Position numbers and translations under genes: made by a program. The notes under the pieces are model-generated. The model was not told the DNA's origin and did no database searches. It was given only the letters and a program-made list of their open reading frames with translations. From assembly GCA_963837815.1 (NCBI GenBank), contig CAWIOS010000012.1, forward strand, positions 310,001 to 374,000: a DNA stretch of 64,000 nt. The letters run 5' to 3'. Below, piece after piece: positions 33,734 through 42,762 of this stretch (positions within the stretch are counted from its first letter, which is position 1; each line of letters starts with the position of its first letter). The DNA comes from Fen-1273 sp963837815 (GTDB taxonomy: Bacteria > Bacteroidota > Ignavibacteria > UBA10030 > UBA6906).

Positions 33734-36006
33734 TCTTTGTCCTTCACAATTTTGATGATTGCACTCTGATCAAAATCCAGGTTCAGAAACGGTGAATCCG
33801 AGCTCACACGAGAAACGTCGTTCCTCGTCAGGAGATCCAGTGCCCTGTACCGCCCCTTCGGGAGTCCCCGCAGCTCGACTGTGCCATGAAAGTGTTGACC
33901 CGAGAAGAACGAGTAGTAATACGTATCCCCTTTCCGGATGACGTGAGTTTCAGGCTTGTCAAATGCAATGTCATAGAGGTTCAGGTAGTCGCCCTCGCTC
34001 AACTTTTCGCTTTCAGAGATTCTCAACCAATTCTGATAGTACTCGAACCTGCTTCCGTCGAGAATGAGGCTCGAGTCGGCCTGTTCGACCCCCGGAAGCG
34101 TGAACTTCGATGCCGGGACGCCGCCGACAGCCAGAGTCGAGGCAAAATCTTCGATCCCCCGGGGAATGAACTTCTGGAGTGTAGGATCCCATGGCCGGTT
34201 CGTCAACTCCACGTGGTCACCGCTGTACGACTCGCGCCGGCCGTAAAGTGCACGGAATGTTTTCCCTTTCAATCGTACCTGCCAGGAATCCAGGGGATCG
34301 GATGCCACCGTTTGATTCAGGTACGGGAGACTATAGTAGGAGAAGTTGGTTCCACACGGACAGATCTGGACCAGAAAGGAGGGCTTGAGCCGGGTTGCCG
34401 TACGGTAGAGATCGGCGAAGAACTCCGGGACACCCCACGCGGACTCCATCGGGCTTGCGTGATGGTGATTCCTGTTGTAGCAGCGGGGCACTTCATTCAG
34501 GTTTTGGCCGTCCATCTTGAATCCATCGATCTTCCACTCAACGATCGCCCTGCGGACGAACGCCCGGTAGTAGTCTCTGACCTGCGGGAGCGCCGGGCAA
34601 AGGGTGTAGGCATTCCACCAGGAGACCTGGACCCGGCGTCCGCTCGTATCGAGGAGAAACCAGTCGGGATGCCCGGCGGCGATCCTGCTCTGTATTCCCA
34701 TACCGAATTCTTTCATCCGGTCCGGACAACACGCGGCGCCATACGAGGAATCCTGTGCGGCAATCGGGCACCACCAGAGCCTGACTTTCATCCCGCAGGA
34801 GTGAATGGAATCTATGAACGCTTCAAAGTCTTTTTCCCCGTTGGGAAACTTGACGCGGTCGGGGTCCCAGTCCCCGAGATTATTCTGCCAGCCGTCGTCG
34901 ATCGTCACCCAGCCGAACCCAAGCTTCTTGACCACCGGCAGGGTCTTCAGGATCTGTGCTTTCGTGAAGTCCCTCCCGTACCCCCACGCGCACCATTCCG
35001 GCAGGTGCGCATCCGAGGGTGCGCCCGGGAACGAGCACCCCCCGGCCTGCATGAGCGCTGAATATGTCTTCAATCCGTTATAGAAATCGCCCGTATGAAC
35101 AATGATTGCACAGGGAGGCAGATCCACCGATCCATGGGGCGGCACGGCAACGTGGTCAGAATCCTCCACCGAAACAGAGACGGTCCCGGTATCCAGAACC
35201 CTCACGGGCAGCGAAATGAACAGCGGCTTCCGGCTCATGACCGAGAGAGCGAAGCCCGAGCTCTTCGTCCACAGGTCAACGACCGGCATCCCCCCACCAT
35301 AATCAGGAGCGTTCATCCCCTGGTAGTTCGCTCTCGCGAAGCCCGGCGTGAGCGGTGATATCCAATCGTACCTTTCAGGATAGCTTCCCCCCTGGAAGCT
35401 CCAGAATTTGAATGCACTATCCCCGCCGGATCTCCTGGCATCCAGATGGCTCGAAAGCAGGTTCCAGGCTGCCACATCGACCGGCTTCTCACCTTCATTA
35501 CGCAGCGTCACCTCACAAATGATCGCGTTACCGAAGGAATCCGGAATGAGGAATTCGATTGTTGCGGAAAGAGCCGGGTCTTTCGAGAGCGCCCGGACGG
35601 AAACGACGGCAGTTTTACCGTACTTGCCGTGTTCGGTCCATTTCTTCAGGGACCGGGAGACGACGTGGAAATTCAGGACTCTCTCCGGATTCGTCAGAAT
35701 CACCCTGGAAAGGGTTCCGGCGTCGGAGACCAACTCTTCGCCCCTGGAGCCGCGGCGCATGGAACTGAGAATCTGAAAACCGCCGTCTTCATCTATATAT
35801 ATCCCGACCGCCCTGTTGCCGATACGGAGAGGGAATTCGGCCTTCCCCTGCCGGATAACGGAGGATTGCCTGGCGGCCCGCAAGTCCGGGGCTACCCCGC
35901 GTGGCCCGGCTCCGCTCTCCGCTGCGCCGAGGTTCGCGAGCGGGATCAAGGCCAGGTGCAGCATGAGGACCAGGCCCCGTACGCCGAATTCTCTTCCAGG
36001 ATACAC
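33730..36006 (-). CDS. Secreted GH36-family alpha-galactosidase-like enzyme
   Basis: A 758-residue secreted glycosidase. The N-terminal beta-supersandwich runs to about residue 330. The TIM barrel carries WVTIDDGWQNNLGDW, VRLWWCPIAA, GFKMDGQNL (Asp nucleophile of the KxD motif) and ASDPLDSWQVR (candidate acid/base Asp). A C-terminal beta-domain follows. This layout is standard for GH36. The start is GTG 36006, with GGAGAG eight bases upstream; the signal peptide core is VLMLHLALIPLANLGAA. It probably removes alpha-linked galactose or GalNAc from the polymer or its fragments. It shares the catalytic fold but little sequence with the enzyme at 27274. Confidence 0.87.
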   Translation of the reverse strand: MYPGREFGVRGLVLMLHLALIPLANLGAAESGAGPRGVAPDLRAARQSSVIRQGKAEFPLRIGNRAVGIYIDEDGGFQILSSMRRGSRGEELVSDAGTLSRVILTNPERVLNFHVVSRSLKKWTEHGKYGKTAVVSVRALSKDPALSATIEFLIPDSFGNAIICEVTLRNEGEKPVDVAAWNLLSSHLDARRSGGDSAFKFWSFQGGSYPERYDWISPLTPGFARANYQGMNAPDYGGGMPVVDLWTKSSGFALSVMSRKPLFISLPVRVLDTGTVSVSVEDSDHVAVPPHGSVDLPPCAIIVHTGDFYNGLKTYSALMQAGGCSFPGAPSDAHLPEWCAWGYGRDFTKAQILKTLPVVKKLGFGWVTIDDGWQNNLGDWDPDRVKFPNGEKDFEAFIDSIHSCGMKVRLWWCPIAAQDSSYGAACCPDRMKEFGMGIQSRIAAGHPDWFLLDTSGRRVQVSWWNAYTLCPALPQVRDYYRAFVRRAIVEWKIDGFKMDGQNLNEVPRCYNRNHHHASPMESAWGVPEFFADLYRTATRLKPSFLVQICPCGTNFSYYSLPYLNQTVASDPLDSWQVRLKGKTFRALYGRRESYSGDHVELTNRPWDPTLQKFIPRGIEDFASTLAVGGVPASKFTLPGVEQADSSLILDGSRFEYYQNWLRISESEKLSEGDYLNLYDIAFDKPETHVIRKGDTYYYSFFSGQHFHGTVELRGLPKGRYRALDLLTRNDVSRVSSDSPFLNLDFDQSAIIKIVKDKE

Positions 36007-36065
36007 GTGTTTGTCTCTCCTTCGTCGCGGGAGCGCTTTCGCGGCCGCGTTTGTGCGAATAAGAA

Positions 36066-36111
36066 TGGCGGGACCGATAAGAACAACGTGGCTCGTCTAT
36101 CAGTCCCGCCA
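36066..36111 (-). terminator. Long hairpin between the beta-helix and GH36 genes
   Basis: Fourteen-base arms (36066-36079 and 36098-36111) with one mismatch and an 18-base loop. On the minus strand it is followed by TTCTTATT. It could end or attenuate transcription after the exported-protein genes, lowering expression of the downstream enzymes and transporters. Confidence 0.5.
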
Positions 36112-36133
36112 CAGGTCTTCGTTCAAACGTCGC

Positions 36134-37882
36134 TCATTTTACGAGGACGATCTTCTTGCTTGCGGAAAAATTCTCCGCGTTAAGCCGGTAGATGTATACT
36201 CCGCTCGCATATGAGCTTCCGTCAAACACTGCCACATGATTCCCGGCCTGCTGGATGCCCGAGAACAATGTTGCCACCTCCTGACCGAGCACGTTGTACA
36301 CTTTCAGCGTCACGAAGCTGTTGTGCGGTATCGCGTACTCAATGTGCGCCGAAGGGTTAAACGGATTGGGATAGGCATTAAAGAGCGCAAATTGATTCGG
36401 CTCCTGCGCCGGGTTCGTGCTCACACCCGTGAAGCCGCCCGTAAACCAGCCCCGATCGCCGATCGGCTTTCCGTCGGTGCCCCCCGTGTTCAACGCCGCG
36501 CTCGTGTACTGCATGTCCTGAATCTCCGGAAGCGGCCACTGGGGAATCCAGTTATTGCCAGCCGCGGTCTGGAGCTTGTAGCCGTAAATGTCCGTTGACG
36601 CGACGTTCCGGCGAATGTCATAGAAATACTGGAACGCCCCCACGCCGTCACCCTGGTTGTTGTTCACGACATTGGGGATTGAAGCGCCGTACCCGGGGTC
36701 GACATTCAGGTTGCCCGACTGAACCAATCCCGGCCAGTGTGTCTTGTCGTTAAACATCCCCGTCGTTCTTGCGTTCATCCACGTGGGCACAAACAGCGAA
36801 TCGTCGCCGTGGGCGGTGTCATCCCATGCCTTCCAGAAATTGATGACCGCAGCCGGCTCGAAGAAGTTGTTGTTCTTCACTTCGATGTTTCTTTTTGCCT
36901 CGGCAAGCCACAACAGGTTTGCGGAGCTTGAGTCCTGCGGGTCGAACACCTTCGGAATGTCGCCGCCCAGTGTATCCAGATCGAGGACCGAGGGGATGGC
37001 GAGCGACCTCAACTCGTCCCAGAACTGCACGTACTCGATCTGCGTGATTCCCCCGAGCCACGTTCCATAGAACATGTTGTTGTCGATCTTGGCCGTCGTG
37101 ACGTTGAAAATCCAGAAGGGATTCTGAAACGTCATCACATCGCTGTTATGCTCGAAATCGAAATACCGGACGAAACTGGCGGTCACCGGGCACGCGTCGT
37201 AACAGTTCATTGCAAGGAACGTGTTGTCGTGCATTGAGATGGTATCCGTTATCGCCGTGTTGTTCGTGTTGCGCAGCGCTTCGCCGGAGAACCATTGCGT
37301 TGCGGAAATCAGGTTCCTGAATTTGCAATTGGTGATGAAGAAGCTGCACCAGTTGCCGGTGTATCCGATAGTCTCATCAGGCATGTCCTCGAAAATCACG
37401 TGGTCCACATAGAGCTTCACAGAATCCGCCGCGACCTGGATAAACGATCCGATGCCGTTCACGTTGAGCGCATTGAGTGTGTTGTTCGGGGCCCTCCCCG
37501 TGAGATACAGATTCTTAAATGTGGCAACCGTATGCGACCCGTTAATGACGAACAGGTAATACGGAAGTGTCCCATCCAGTAGAATGCCGGCCTCGATACA
37601 CGGGGGGCGGCCATTCGTCCCCAGGACTCCGATGACCGAGAAATTCGTCTTCACGGTGATAGGGCCGAACCACAGGTACGTCGTGTCCAGGCTCACCAGT
37701 TTATAGACCTTGTGCGCCTGGGCTCCCCCCCCGGTCGTGTCGGAGCCAATGATCTGGTCAAGACTCAACCCGCTCGAATAAACTACGAGTGTGTCCGTTG
37801 CGCTTGTATGCGCCCTGGCGGGACACGCCACGAGAACAGATACAATGACAGCAAACAGCGCCATTGGAAATGTCTTTTTCAT
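36134..37882 (-). CDS. Secreted right-handed beta-helix protein with T9SS sorting tail
   Basis: A 582-residue protein with a signal peptide (LFAVIVSVLVACPARA). Residues ~60-430 have the short Asn- and aromatic-rich repeats of a parallel beta-helix (VATFKNLYLTG, SFFITNCKFRN, DTISMHDNTFLAMN, NIEVKNNNFFEP), the fold of polysaccharide lyases and some hydrolases. The last ~85 residues are a type A T9SS sorting domain (AYPNPFNPS, VYNVLGQEVATL, ASGVYIYRL, KKIVLVK). It should cross the outer membrane and be attached to the surface or released. The catalytic residues cannot be assigned. It lies between the TonB receptor and the GH36 enzyme, so surface binding or cleavage of the target glycan is likely. 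Confidence 0.85.
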   Translation of the reverse strand: MKKTFPMALFAVIVSVLVACPARAHTSATDTLVVYSSGLSLDQIIGSDTTGGGAQAHKVYKLVSLDTTYLWFGPITVKTNFSVIGVLGTNGRPPCIEAGILLDGTLPYYLFVINGSHTVATFKNLYLTGRAPNNTLNALNVNGIGSFIQVAADSVKLYVDHVIFEDMPDETIGYTGNWCSFFITNCKFRNLISATQWFSGEALRNTNNTAITDTISMHDNTFLAMNCYDACPVTASFVRYFDFEHNSDVMTFQNPFWIFNVTTAKIDNNMFYGTWLGGITQIEYVQFWDELRSLAIPSVLDLDTLGGDIPKVFDPQDSSSANLLWLAEAKRNIEVKNNNFFEPAAVINFWKAWDDTAHGDDSLFVPTWMNARTTGMFNDKTHWPGLVQSGNLNVDPGYGASIPNVVNNNQGDGVGAFQYFYDIRRNVASTDIYGYKLQTAAGNNWIPQWPLPEIQDMQYTSAALNTGGTDGKPIGDRGWFTGGFTGVSTNPAQEPNQFALFNAYPNPFNPSAHIEYAIPHNSFVTLKVYNVLGQEVATLFSGIQQAGNHVAVFDGSSYASGVYIYRLNAENFSASKKIVLVK

Positions 37883-37932
37883 GATGTCACTCCCTATGTG
37901 ATTGGTGGATTAGTAAAGCGAACTGCGACGTA

Positions 37933-40860
37933 TTAGAATTTCACCCGTAATCCCAGGTTCCCGGTCATACCGTAATCCTGCTCCGACTCAGGGACACCCG
38001 CCGCCTGGATGATGCTCACGTCCCTCGCGCTATTGATGTTATAGAGATTCCCGAAGAGCTCAACGCCGAACCAGGGCAAGCCCTGCTTGAGCGAAAGATC
38101 CCAGCGCCTGTAGGCAGACGTGTAACTTCTGAGCTGCGGCCAGAAGTTTGGGCCGGTGAAGATGTTGTCGTCGTAGAGCAGCGACACTCTCGCGGAGAAC
38201 GCCATGTAGTCATAGCCGAGGGAAAGGTTGAAGATATTGTTTGGCTGATACAGGAGGCGGTCGGTGAACGTGGTGTCAATATAGTTCACCGTCCGTCCGT
38301 TCGAACTGACCTGCTGGTAGGGGTACTGGGCCTTCGAGAAGATGTGCGTGTAGTTCACTCCGAAGACCAATCCCGAGAACACACCCGGCAGGTACCAGAA
38401 GTGCGTTTCCCAGTCCAGCTCCATGCCGTAGTCTCTGATCAGATTTGCGTCATTCACATAGCTACTGACCGGATATGTTGCCGTCGGGACCGAGCCGTTC
38501 AAGAGGCTGGGAGGAAAATACTGGAGCGCGTTGGCGCCGGATACAGAGAACGTCCATGGATAGATCAGGTCGCGGATCTGCTTCCAGAACCCTCCGATCG
38601 TGAACAGTCCGATCGCATTGTCGTAGAAGGACGCGGACGCGTCGAAGTTGGCGGAGCGCGTGGGATTGAGCGCGTAGTTGTTCCACGCGATGGCGCCCGC
38701 CCCGACATCGATGCGCGGAACGATCGCGTTGTAATCAGGATAGGCCAGCGTGTTTGTGTACGAGATCCTGACGTCGAACCACGTGAGTGGCTTGTATTTC
38801 AGCGAGACATCCGGAAGAACATACCCGTGATCCTGTGTGACCGTCGTATCGTAGAAGTTGTACGCGTTGAAGGAGTTCCGGGATTCGATCCCCCGCGGGC
38901 CCGTGTAACGGGTACGGAGATCCTGGTACCGGACCCCGCCCGTCAGTGTTATCTCCGGTCCAATGTTGAGAATCGACATCAGGTACAGGGCGGATTGGTT
39001 TTCAGACCCGGAGTAATTATTCGTCGTCGAGAGATAATTGTCGCGGGCGTAGGCCTGCATGCCAAAATTGTCCGCGATGTACTGCACGTTAGACCTCATG
39101 AGTCCGGCCAGTTGCGCCATCATCCCGTAGTTCAGCGGCTCCGTCATCTGGTAGTCGCCGCCGAGGAACGTCCCGTAGCTATAGTGCGGATCGGCGAACG
39201 ACGATATCGGAATCTTGTAGATCACACTTGGGGGGAGGCCGAAATAGTTAATGATGAGGTTGTTCACAACGCCCGATCCGCCGAACTGCAGCCCCCCCCC
39301 GTCGTAGACGTCCTGGACGAAGTAGCGTGTATGGTACCTGAACGCCCCCCCCGCCCTGATCTCGGCGTTCACGTCATCCGAGAATGTCACGTTCGATTTG
39401 AGGTCGACGGATCCGGTAAAAGCCTGGGTTTTGGAGAAATAGCTGTTCCCCGAGAGCAGGTAAAGGATCGTGCTTGAAAGATTGTCGTTTGCCGCCGGAG
39501 GAACATTCCGCGGGTTCACATTGGGCTGATTGGTGAACTGCCCCAGCCCGGCAGATTGCTGCATGAATTCGATCGTCCAATCGGAGGGATCCCGCGAGTC
39601 AGAATAGGAGCTGGAGAGTTTTGCGTTCACCTGGACCAGGGGAAACGCGTTTTCGAATTCTATCCCGTTCGTGACGCTCCGCGCTTCACCATTCTGATCA
39701 GAAATTGAGTAGAAGTGGTTGTTACCGGTGATGTCGAAAATTTCCTGTCTCGGCTGGACATCCGAGAGACCACTGCCGAAGAAATTGGTCAGCTTGATCC
39801 TTCCTTCCGGCAGCCTGTAGTCCAATACCAGCGCGGCATTTCTCCTCTGGATATCGCGGGGGATGTCAGAGAGATTCAGCGTCAACAGGGTATAGTTCGT
39901 TATGGTATTCCCGGGGTGGGTGTACGATGCGCCGAGCTCGTTGGAGGTGAGGTTCTCCCGTTCGATATCGATCTGCGCCAGCACCCCCAGGTCGTCATCC
40001 AGGAACCGCTCTTCGGCGCTGGCGACGTATTTGTAGTTGTTATACTTGTTGTATGCGTCGGGCAGGTTCTTGTATCCTCCCTGCGCGAGAAGGTTGAAGC
40101 CGGGCGTTCCGGACTCGCCGAGTTTGGCTTCCCGGAGACCGAATTCCACTATCCCACCGAGGACATTGGCGTCCAGATCCGGGGTCACGGTCTTGAAGAC
40201 CTTTATGCTCCCGAGCATGTCGGATGCAATGCCGCTCAGATCCGCGCTCCGGTCATTCGGGTTTGACGATGACATCTGGATTCCGTCCACAGAGACCTGG
40301 TTGTACTTCGGGGCGAGGCCCCGGATGACAAGCTCGGTCCCTTCACCGCCGTTGCGCAGGACGGAGATGCCGGGAAGCCTGCCGACCGATTCCGCGGCGT
40401 TCTGATCCGGGAGCTCCTGGATTTTGGCGGCGGAAACCACATTGACGATCTGGTTCGCAGAGAGCTGCTGGTTGATCGCGGCATTCTGACCCGCGGCCTG
40501 TGCGGTGACAACGACTTCGCTTCCTTCGATCGCGACCGCTCCCAGTCTGAAAGTAATCTCGACGTTGGCGTCCCCCTGGAGCTCGGCATGCTTCTCTTCG
40601 GTCTTATACCCTATAAAAGTCGCCCGTATGGTGTACGAGCCCGGAGGGAGGCTTACAATGAGAAACCGACCGTTGAGATCCGTTACGGACCCTTTTCCGG
40701 TGCCGACAACGAGCACATTCGCGCCCGCAAGCCTTTCCCCCGTCTTCGCATCAGTCACGACGCCATTGATATAGCCGGTCCCCGCGACAGCGGCCGCGGT
40801 GCCGCACAACACGAGCAGAAGGGCCGTACGGCCGAGAAGGAGGATCGCTCTCATTAGCAT
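37933..40860 (-). CDS. TonB-dependent receptor with N-terminal CarboxypepD_reg-like domain
   Basis: A 975-residue outer-membrane receptor. Signal peptide 1-27; residues ~28-110 are the beta-sandwich extension of SusC-like receptors (YINGVVTDAKTGERLAGANVLV, GYKTEEK). The plug carries AAKIQELPDQNAAESVGRLPG and VIRGLAPKYNQVSVDGI. The barrel ends with a terminal aromatic (GLRVKF). ATG 40860 is fixed by GGAGAA seven bases upstream; the upstream extension is a shadow of the spherulin gene. It should import oligosaccharides with TonB energy. No SusD-type lipoprotein is encoded beside it, which departs from the Bacteroides SusCD pattern and resembles TBDRs of Ignavibacteria or Proteobacteria. Confidence 0.93.
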   Translation of the reverse strand: MLMRAILLLGRTALLLVLCGTAAAVAGTGYINGVVTDAKTGERLAGANVLVVGTGKGSVTDLNGRFLIVSLPPGSYTIRATFIGYKTEEKHAELQGDANVEITFRLGAVAIEGSEVVVTAQAAGQNAAINQQLSANQIVNVVSAAKIQELPDQNAAESVGRLPGISVLRNGGEGTELVIRGLAPKYNQVSVDGIQMSSSNPNDRSADLSGIASDMLGSIKVFKTVTPDLDANVLGGIVEFGLREAKLGESGTPGFNLLAQGGYKNLPDAYNKYNNYKYVASAEERFLDDDLGVLAQIDIERENLTSNELGASYTHPGNTITNYTLLTLNLSDIPRDIQRRNAALVLDYRLPEGRIKLTNFFGSGLSDVQPRQEIFDITGNNHFYSISDQNGEARSVTNGIEFENAFPLVQVNAKLSSSYSDSRDPSDWTIEFMQQSAGLGQFTNQPNVNPRNVPPAANDNLSSTILYLLSGNSYFSKTQAFTGSVDLKSNVTFSDDVNAEIRAGGAFRYHTRYFVQDVYDGGGLQFGGSGVVNNLIINYFGLPPSVIYKIPISSFADPHYSYGTFLGGDYQMTEPLNYGMMAQLAGLMRSNVQYIADNFGMQAYARDNYLSTTNNYSGSENQSALYLMSILNIGPEITLTGGVRYQDLRTRYTGPRGIESRNSFNAYNFYDTTVTQDHGYVLPDVSLKYKPLTWFDVRISYTNTLAYPDYNAIVPRIDVGAGAIAWNNYALNPTRSANFDASASFYDNAIGLFTIGGFWKQIRDLIYPWTFSVSGANALQYFPPSLLNGSVPTATYPVSSYVNDANLIRDYGMELDWETHFWYLPGVFSGLVFGVNYTHIFSKAQYPYQQVSSNGRTVNYIDTTFTDRLLYQPNNIFNLSLGYDYMAFSARVSLLYDDNIFTGPNFWPQLRSYTSAYRRWDLSLKQGLPWFGVELFGNLYNINSARDVSIIQAAGVPESEQDYGMTGNLGLRVKF

Positions 40861-40901
40861 GATGTCATTCTCCGGAGATTTACGGGACAACACGATCCGT
40901 G

Positions 40902-42590
40902 TTACTTCAGATACAGCATTTTCCGCACGAGTACCTCGCCGCCGGCCTGGAGCGAATAAACGTACACCCCGCTCGCGCAAGATGTACCATCGAACGTGAC
41001 GACATGAGTCCCCGCACTCTGGTAACCTTCGACAATCGTGGCGACCTCCCGGCCCAGGAGGTCGAACACCCTGAGCCTGACGGGCCCCGACTTCCCCAGC
41101 GCGTAGTGAATCGCCGTGGTCGGGTTGAACGGGTTTGGATAGTTCTGCGAAAGCGCATAGGACGAAGGGGCGGCGGCAACGGGTGTGATCGCCGTCGTAA
41201 CGGCCATGCGATACACATAACACCGGGTTTTGTAGCTGCTCGGCGCGATATTCACCATTCCGTAGGGCGACACGGCAGAGTTTACTTCAACGAGAAACTG
41301 GATTGTCCCCTGGTTCTGGCCCGGGAAGAGAACGTTCAGGGGGAGGCTGAGCTCGGTTCTCCCGGCGCTATCGGCTTTTTTCATCCCCGCCGCGGATACC
41401 CAGGACCAATTAGACCCTCCGGATCCGTTGTACTTCCAGAACGAGGAATTCTCAACCATGTATTCAGCCCCGATGGAGGCGCTGTCGTTGTACACATAGC
41501 CCGTCTCTCCGTTCGCAGTGTCCCGGTCCACGTCAAGGAATATGTGGTAGAAGTTCTTTGATACATCGATATTCCCCGCAACCTGGTAGCTCAGGTAGAG
41601 ATTTGCAGAGTCGTTCGTTGCCCAGACGTTCGTGATTTGCGCCGTGGGGTCCGTCGAGGGATAATCCGGCGCCGGGCTGAGCGGGGAGATGTCCAGCCAA
41701 TCGTCGAATTTCCCGTCGATTGTGATTACTCCGCCGGTCCCGCCCGGAGGGGGAGGAGGGACTCCGGTCACAATATAATTGCAGTAGTCTTCGAAATACG
41801 CAGGGAGCACATCATAGGGATTCGGGAGCGTCGCGTCCGTCAGATACGTCCAGCCGACATTCGAGGAAGCTGCCCGCTGCACCCGGCTCACCACCTGGCC
41901 CACGGGCGTGTTGTAGGCGATGATGGAGAAGTTATCCCTGCTGTATTTGCCGGCCCACAATGGGGGGGTCCAGATATCGAAACCTACATTTGTTTCGAAA
42001 ATGCAGATAACGTCCGTTACGCGCTGTCCGTTGTAGAAAAGGTAACTTTCGAGTGTGTTCGTACCCGGATTTCCCACCACCAGTGACGCTGAATCCTTCT
42101 GCTTGACATAGTTGTACAGCTGGAGATAATAAGGCTCCTGGCCGGGCACGTTGGACTGGCCATCGAAGAAGATCCCGTCGAGGACCGGGTAAAATGCATA
42201 CCACTGATCGATTTGAGACATGACTGTGGCTGCCGGCACCGCACCATAATTGGTCCAGACATACCCGATCACCCTTCCGCTATCGGCGTGCATGGCGGCG
42301 ATTGCGGAGGCATAGGAAGCGTCATATCTGGAACCAGGTCCGCTATTCGGATTGGCGATCGCAAAGAGCCGGCCAGGCATTTTGGCGGCCTGCGCTTCGA
42401 GTCGACTCCAGTCGGAGCCAGGCGGGTCGAAATACGCCGGCACCATCACGCGCATCCCGAGTGTGTCAATACGCAGAGAGTCAGGACGTTCGACGCGGAC
42501 ACCGTGCTTGTCGGCGGCCGGGGCGACCGATGAGTTTATCAACAGGAAGATCAACAAGACGAACGAATCGAAACGGGGTTTTCCGCTCAT
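40902..42590 (-). CDS. Secreted spherulin-4 (GH135-like) protein with CBM9-like domain and T9SS tail
   Basis: A 562-residue secreted protein. A signal peptide is followed by residues ~45-285 of the spherulin-4 type (PF12138; GH135 in CAZy): VPAYFDPPGSDW, IANPNSGPGSRYD, VIGYVWTNYGAVP, VLDGIFFDGQS. Fungal GH135 (Sph3) cleaves galactosaminogalactan. Residues ~295-460 look like a CBM9/DOMON-type sugar-binding domain (TIDGKFDDWLD, HIFLDVDRD). The last ~85 residues are a T9SS type A tail (NYPNPFNPTT, VFDLLGREVAT, ASGVYVYSL). It is the first gene of the locus, so it may start polymer attack at the cell surface. Substrate assignment is by family only. Confidence 0.85.
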   Translation of the reverse strand: MSGKPRFDSFVLLIFLLINSSVAPAADKHGVRVERPDSLRIDTLGMRVMVPAYFDPPGSDWSRLEAQAAKMPGRLFAIANPNSGPGSRYDASYASAIAAMHADSGRVIGYVWTNYGAVPAATVMSQIDQWYAFYPVLDGIFFDGQSNVPGQEPYYLQLYNYVKQKDSASLVVGNPGTNTLESYLFYNGQRVTDVICIFETNVGFDIWTPPLWAGKYSRDNFSIIAYNTPVGQVVSRVQRAASSNVGWTYLTDATLPNPYDVLPAYFEDYCNYIVTGVPPPPPGGTGGVITIDGKFDDWLDISPLSPAPDYPSTDPTAQITNVWATNDSANLYLSYQVAGNIDVSKNFYHIFLDVDRDTANGETGYVYNDSASIGAEYMVENSSFWKYNGSGGSNWSWVSAAGMKKADSAGRTELSLPLNVLFPGQNQGTIQFLVEVNSAVSPYGMVNIAPSSYKTRCYVYRMAVTTAITPVAAAPSSYALSQNYPNPFNPTTAIHYALGKSGPVRLRVFDLLGREVATIVEGYQSAGTHVVTFDGTSCASGVYVYSLQAGGEVLVRKMLYLK

Positions 42591-42762
42591 CGCTGCACCC
42601 GGAATCTGTGTGACCTGTTTCGACTGCGTTAGTTAAGGGGAGGGGGAAGCCGTCTTCGCTCGTTCCATTCAATCGCGCAAACGGTGTCTGCGGGATTCCC
42701 GCAGATCACACCGGAGTTTGATAAATATTTTTGTTATTGTCAAGTAATTTCTAAATTATTTT
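42591..42762. promoter_or_regulatory. Upstream control region of the polysaccharide locus
   Basis: This AT-rich stretch (42715-42762 especially) has no gene. On the minus strand an exact TTGACA lies at 42744-42739, but no good -10 follows at the usual distance (closest TATTTAT or TATCAA). Between it and the spherulin start is the nested inverted repeat at 42682-42713. It is the natural place for the promoter and the ROK operator. Confidence 0.4.
42682..42713 (-). promoter_or_regulatory. Nested inverted repeat, candidate operator or 5'-leader hairpin
   Basis: An inner perfect stem CTGCGGG-ATT-CCCGCAG (42688-42704) is enclosed by outer arms CGGTGT (42682-42687) and ACACCG (42708-42713), with a three-base bulge. 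It lies about 92-124 bases upstream of the first gene of the polysaccharide locus and downstream of the TTGACA box, so it would be either a repressor site or the first hairpin of the mRNA. Confidence 0.45.

Noticed and set aside
40861..41223. N-terminal extension of the TonB receptor
   Set aside because: It covers the T9SS tail of the spherulin gene in another frame. A good ribosome-binding site and signal peptide are present at 40860.
37933..42590. SusD partner of the TonB receptor
   Set aside because: Neither neighbour has a lipoprotein signal with a SusD-like helical (TPR) fold. One is a beta-helix protein and the other a spherulin-type protein, both with T9SS tails.
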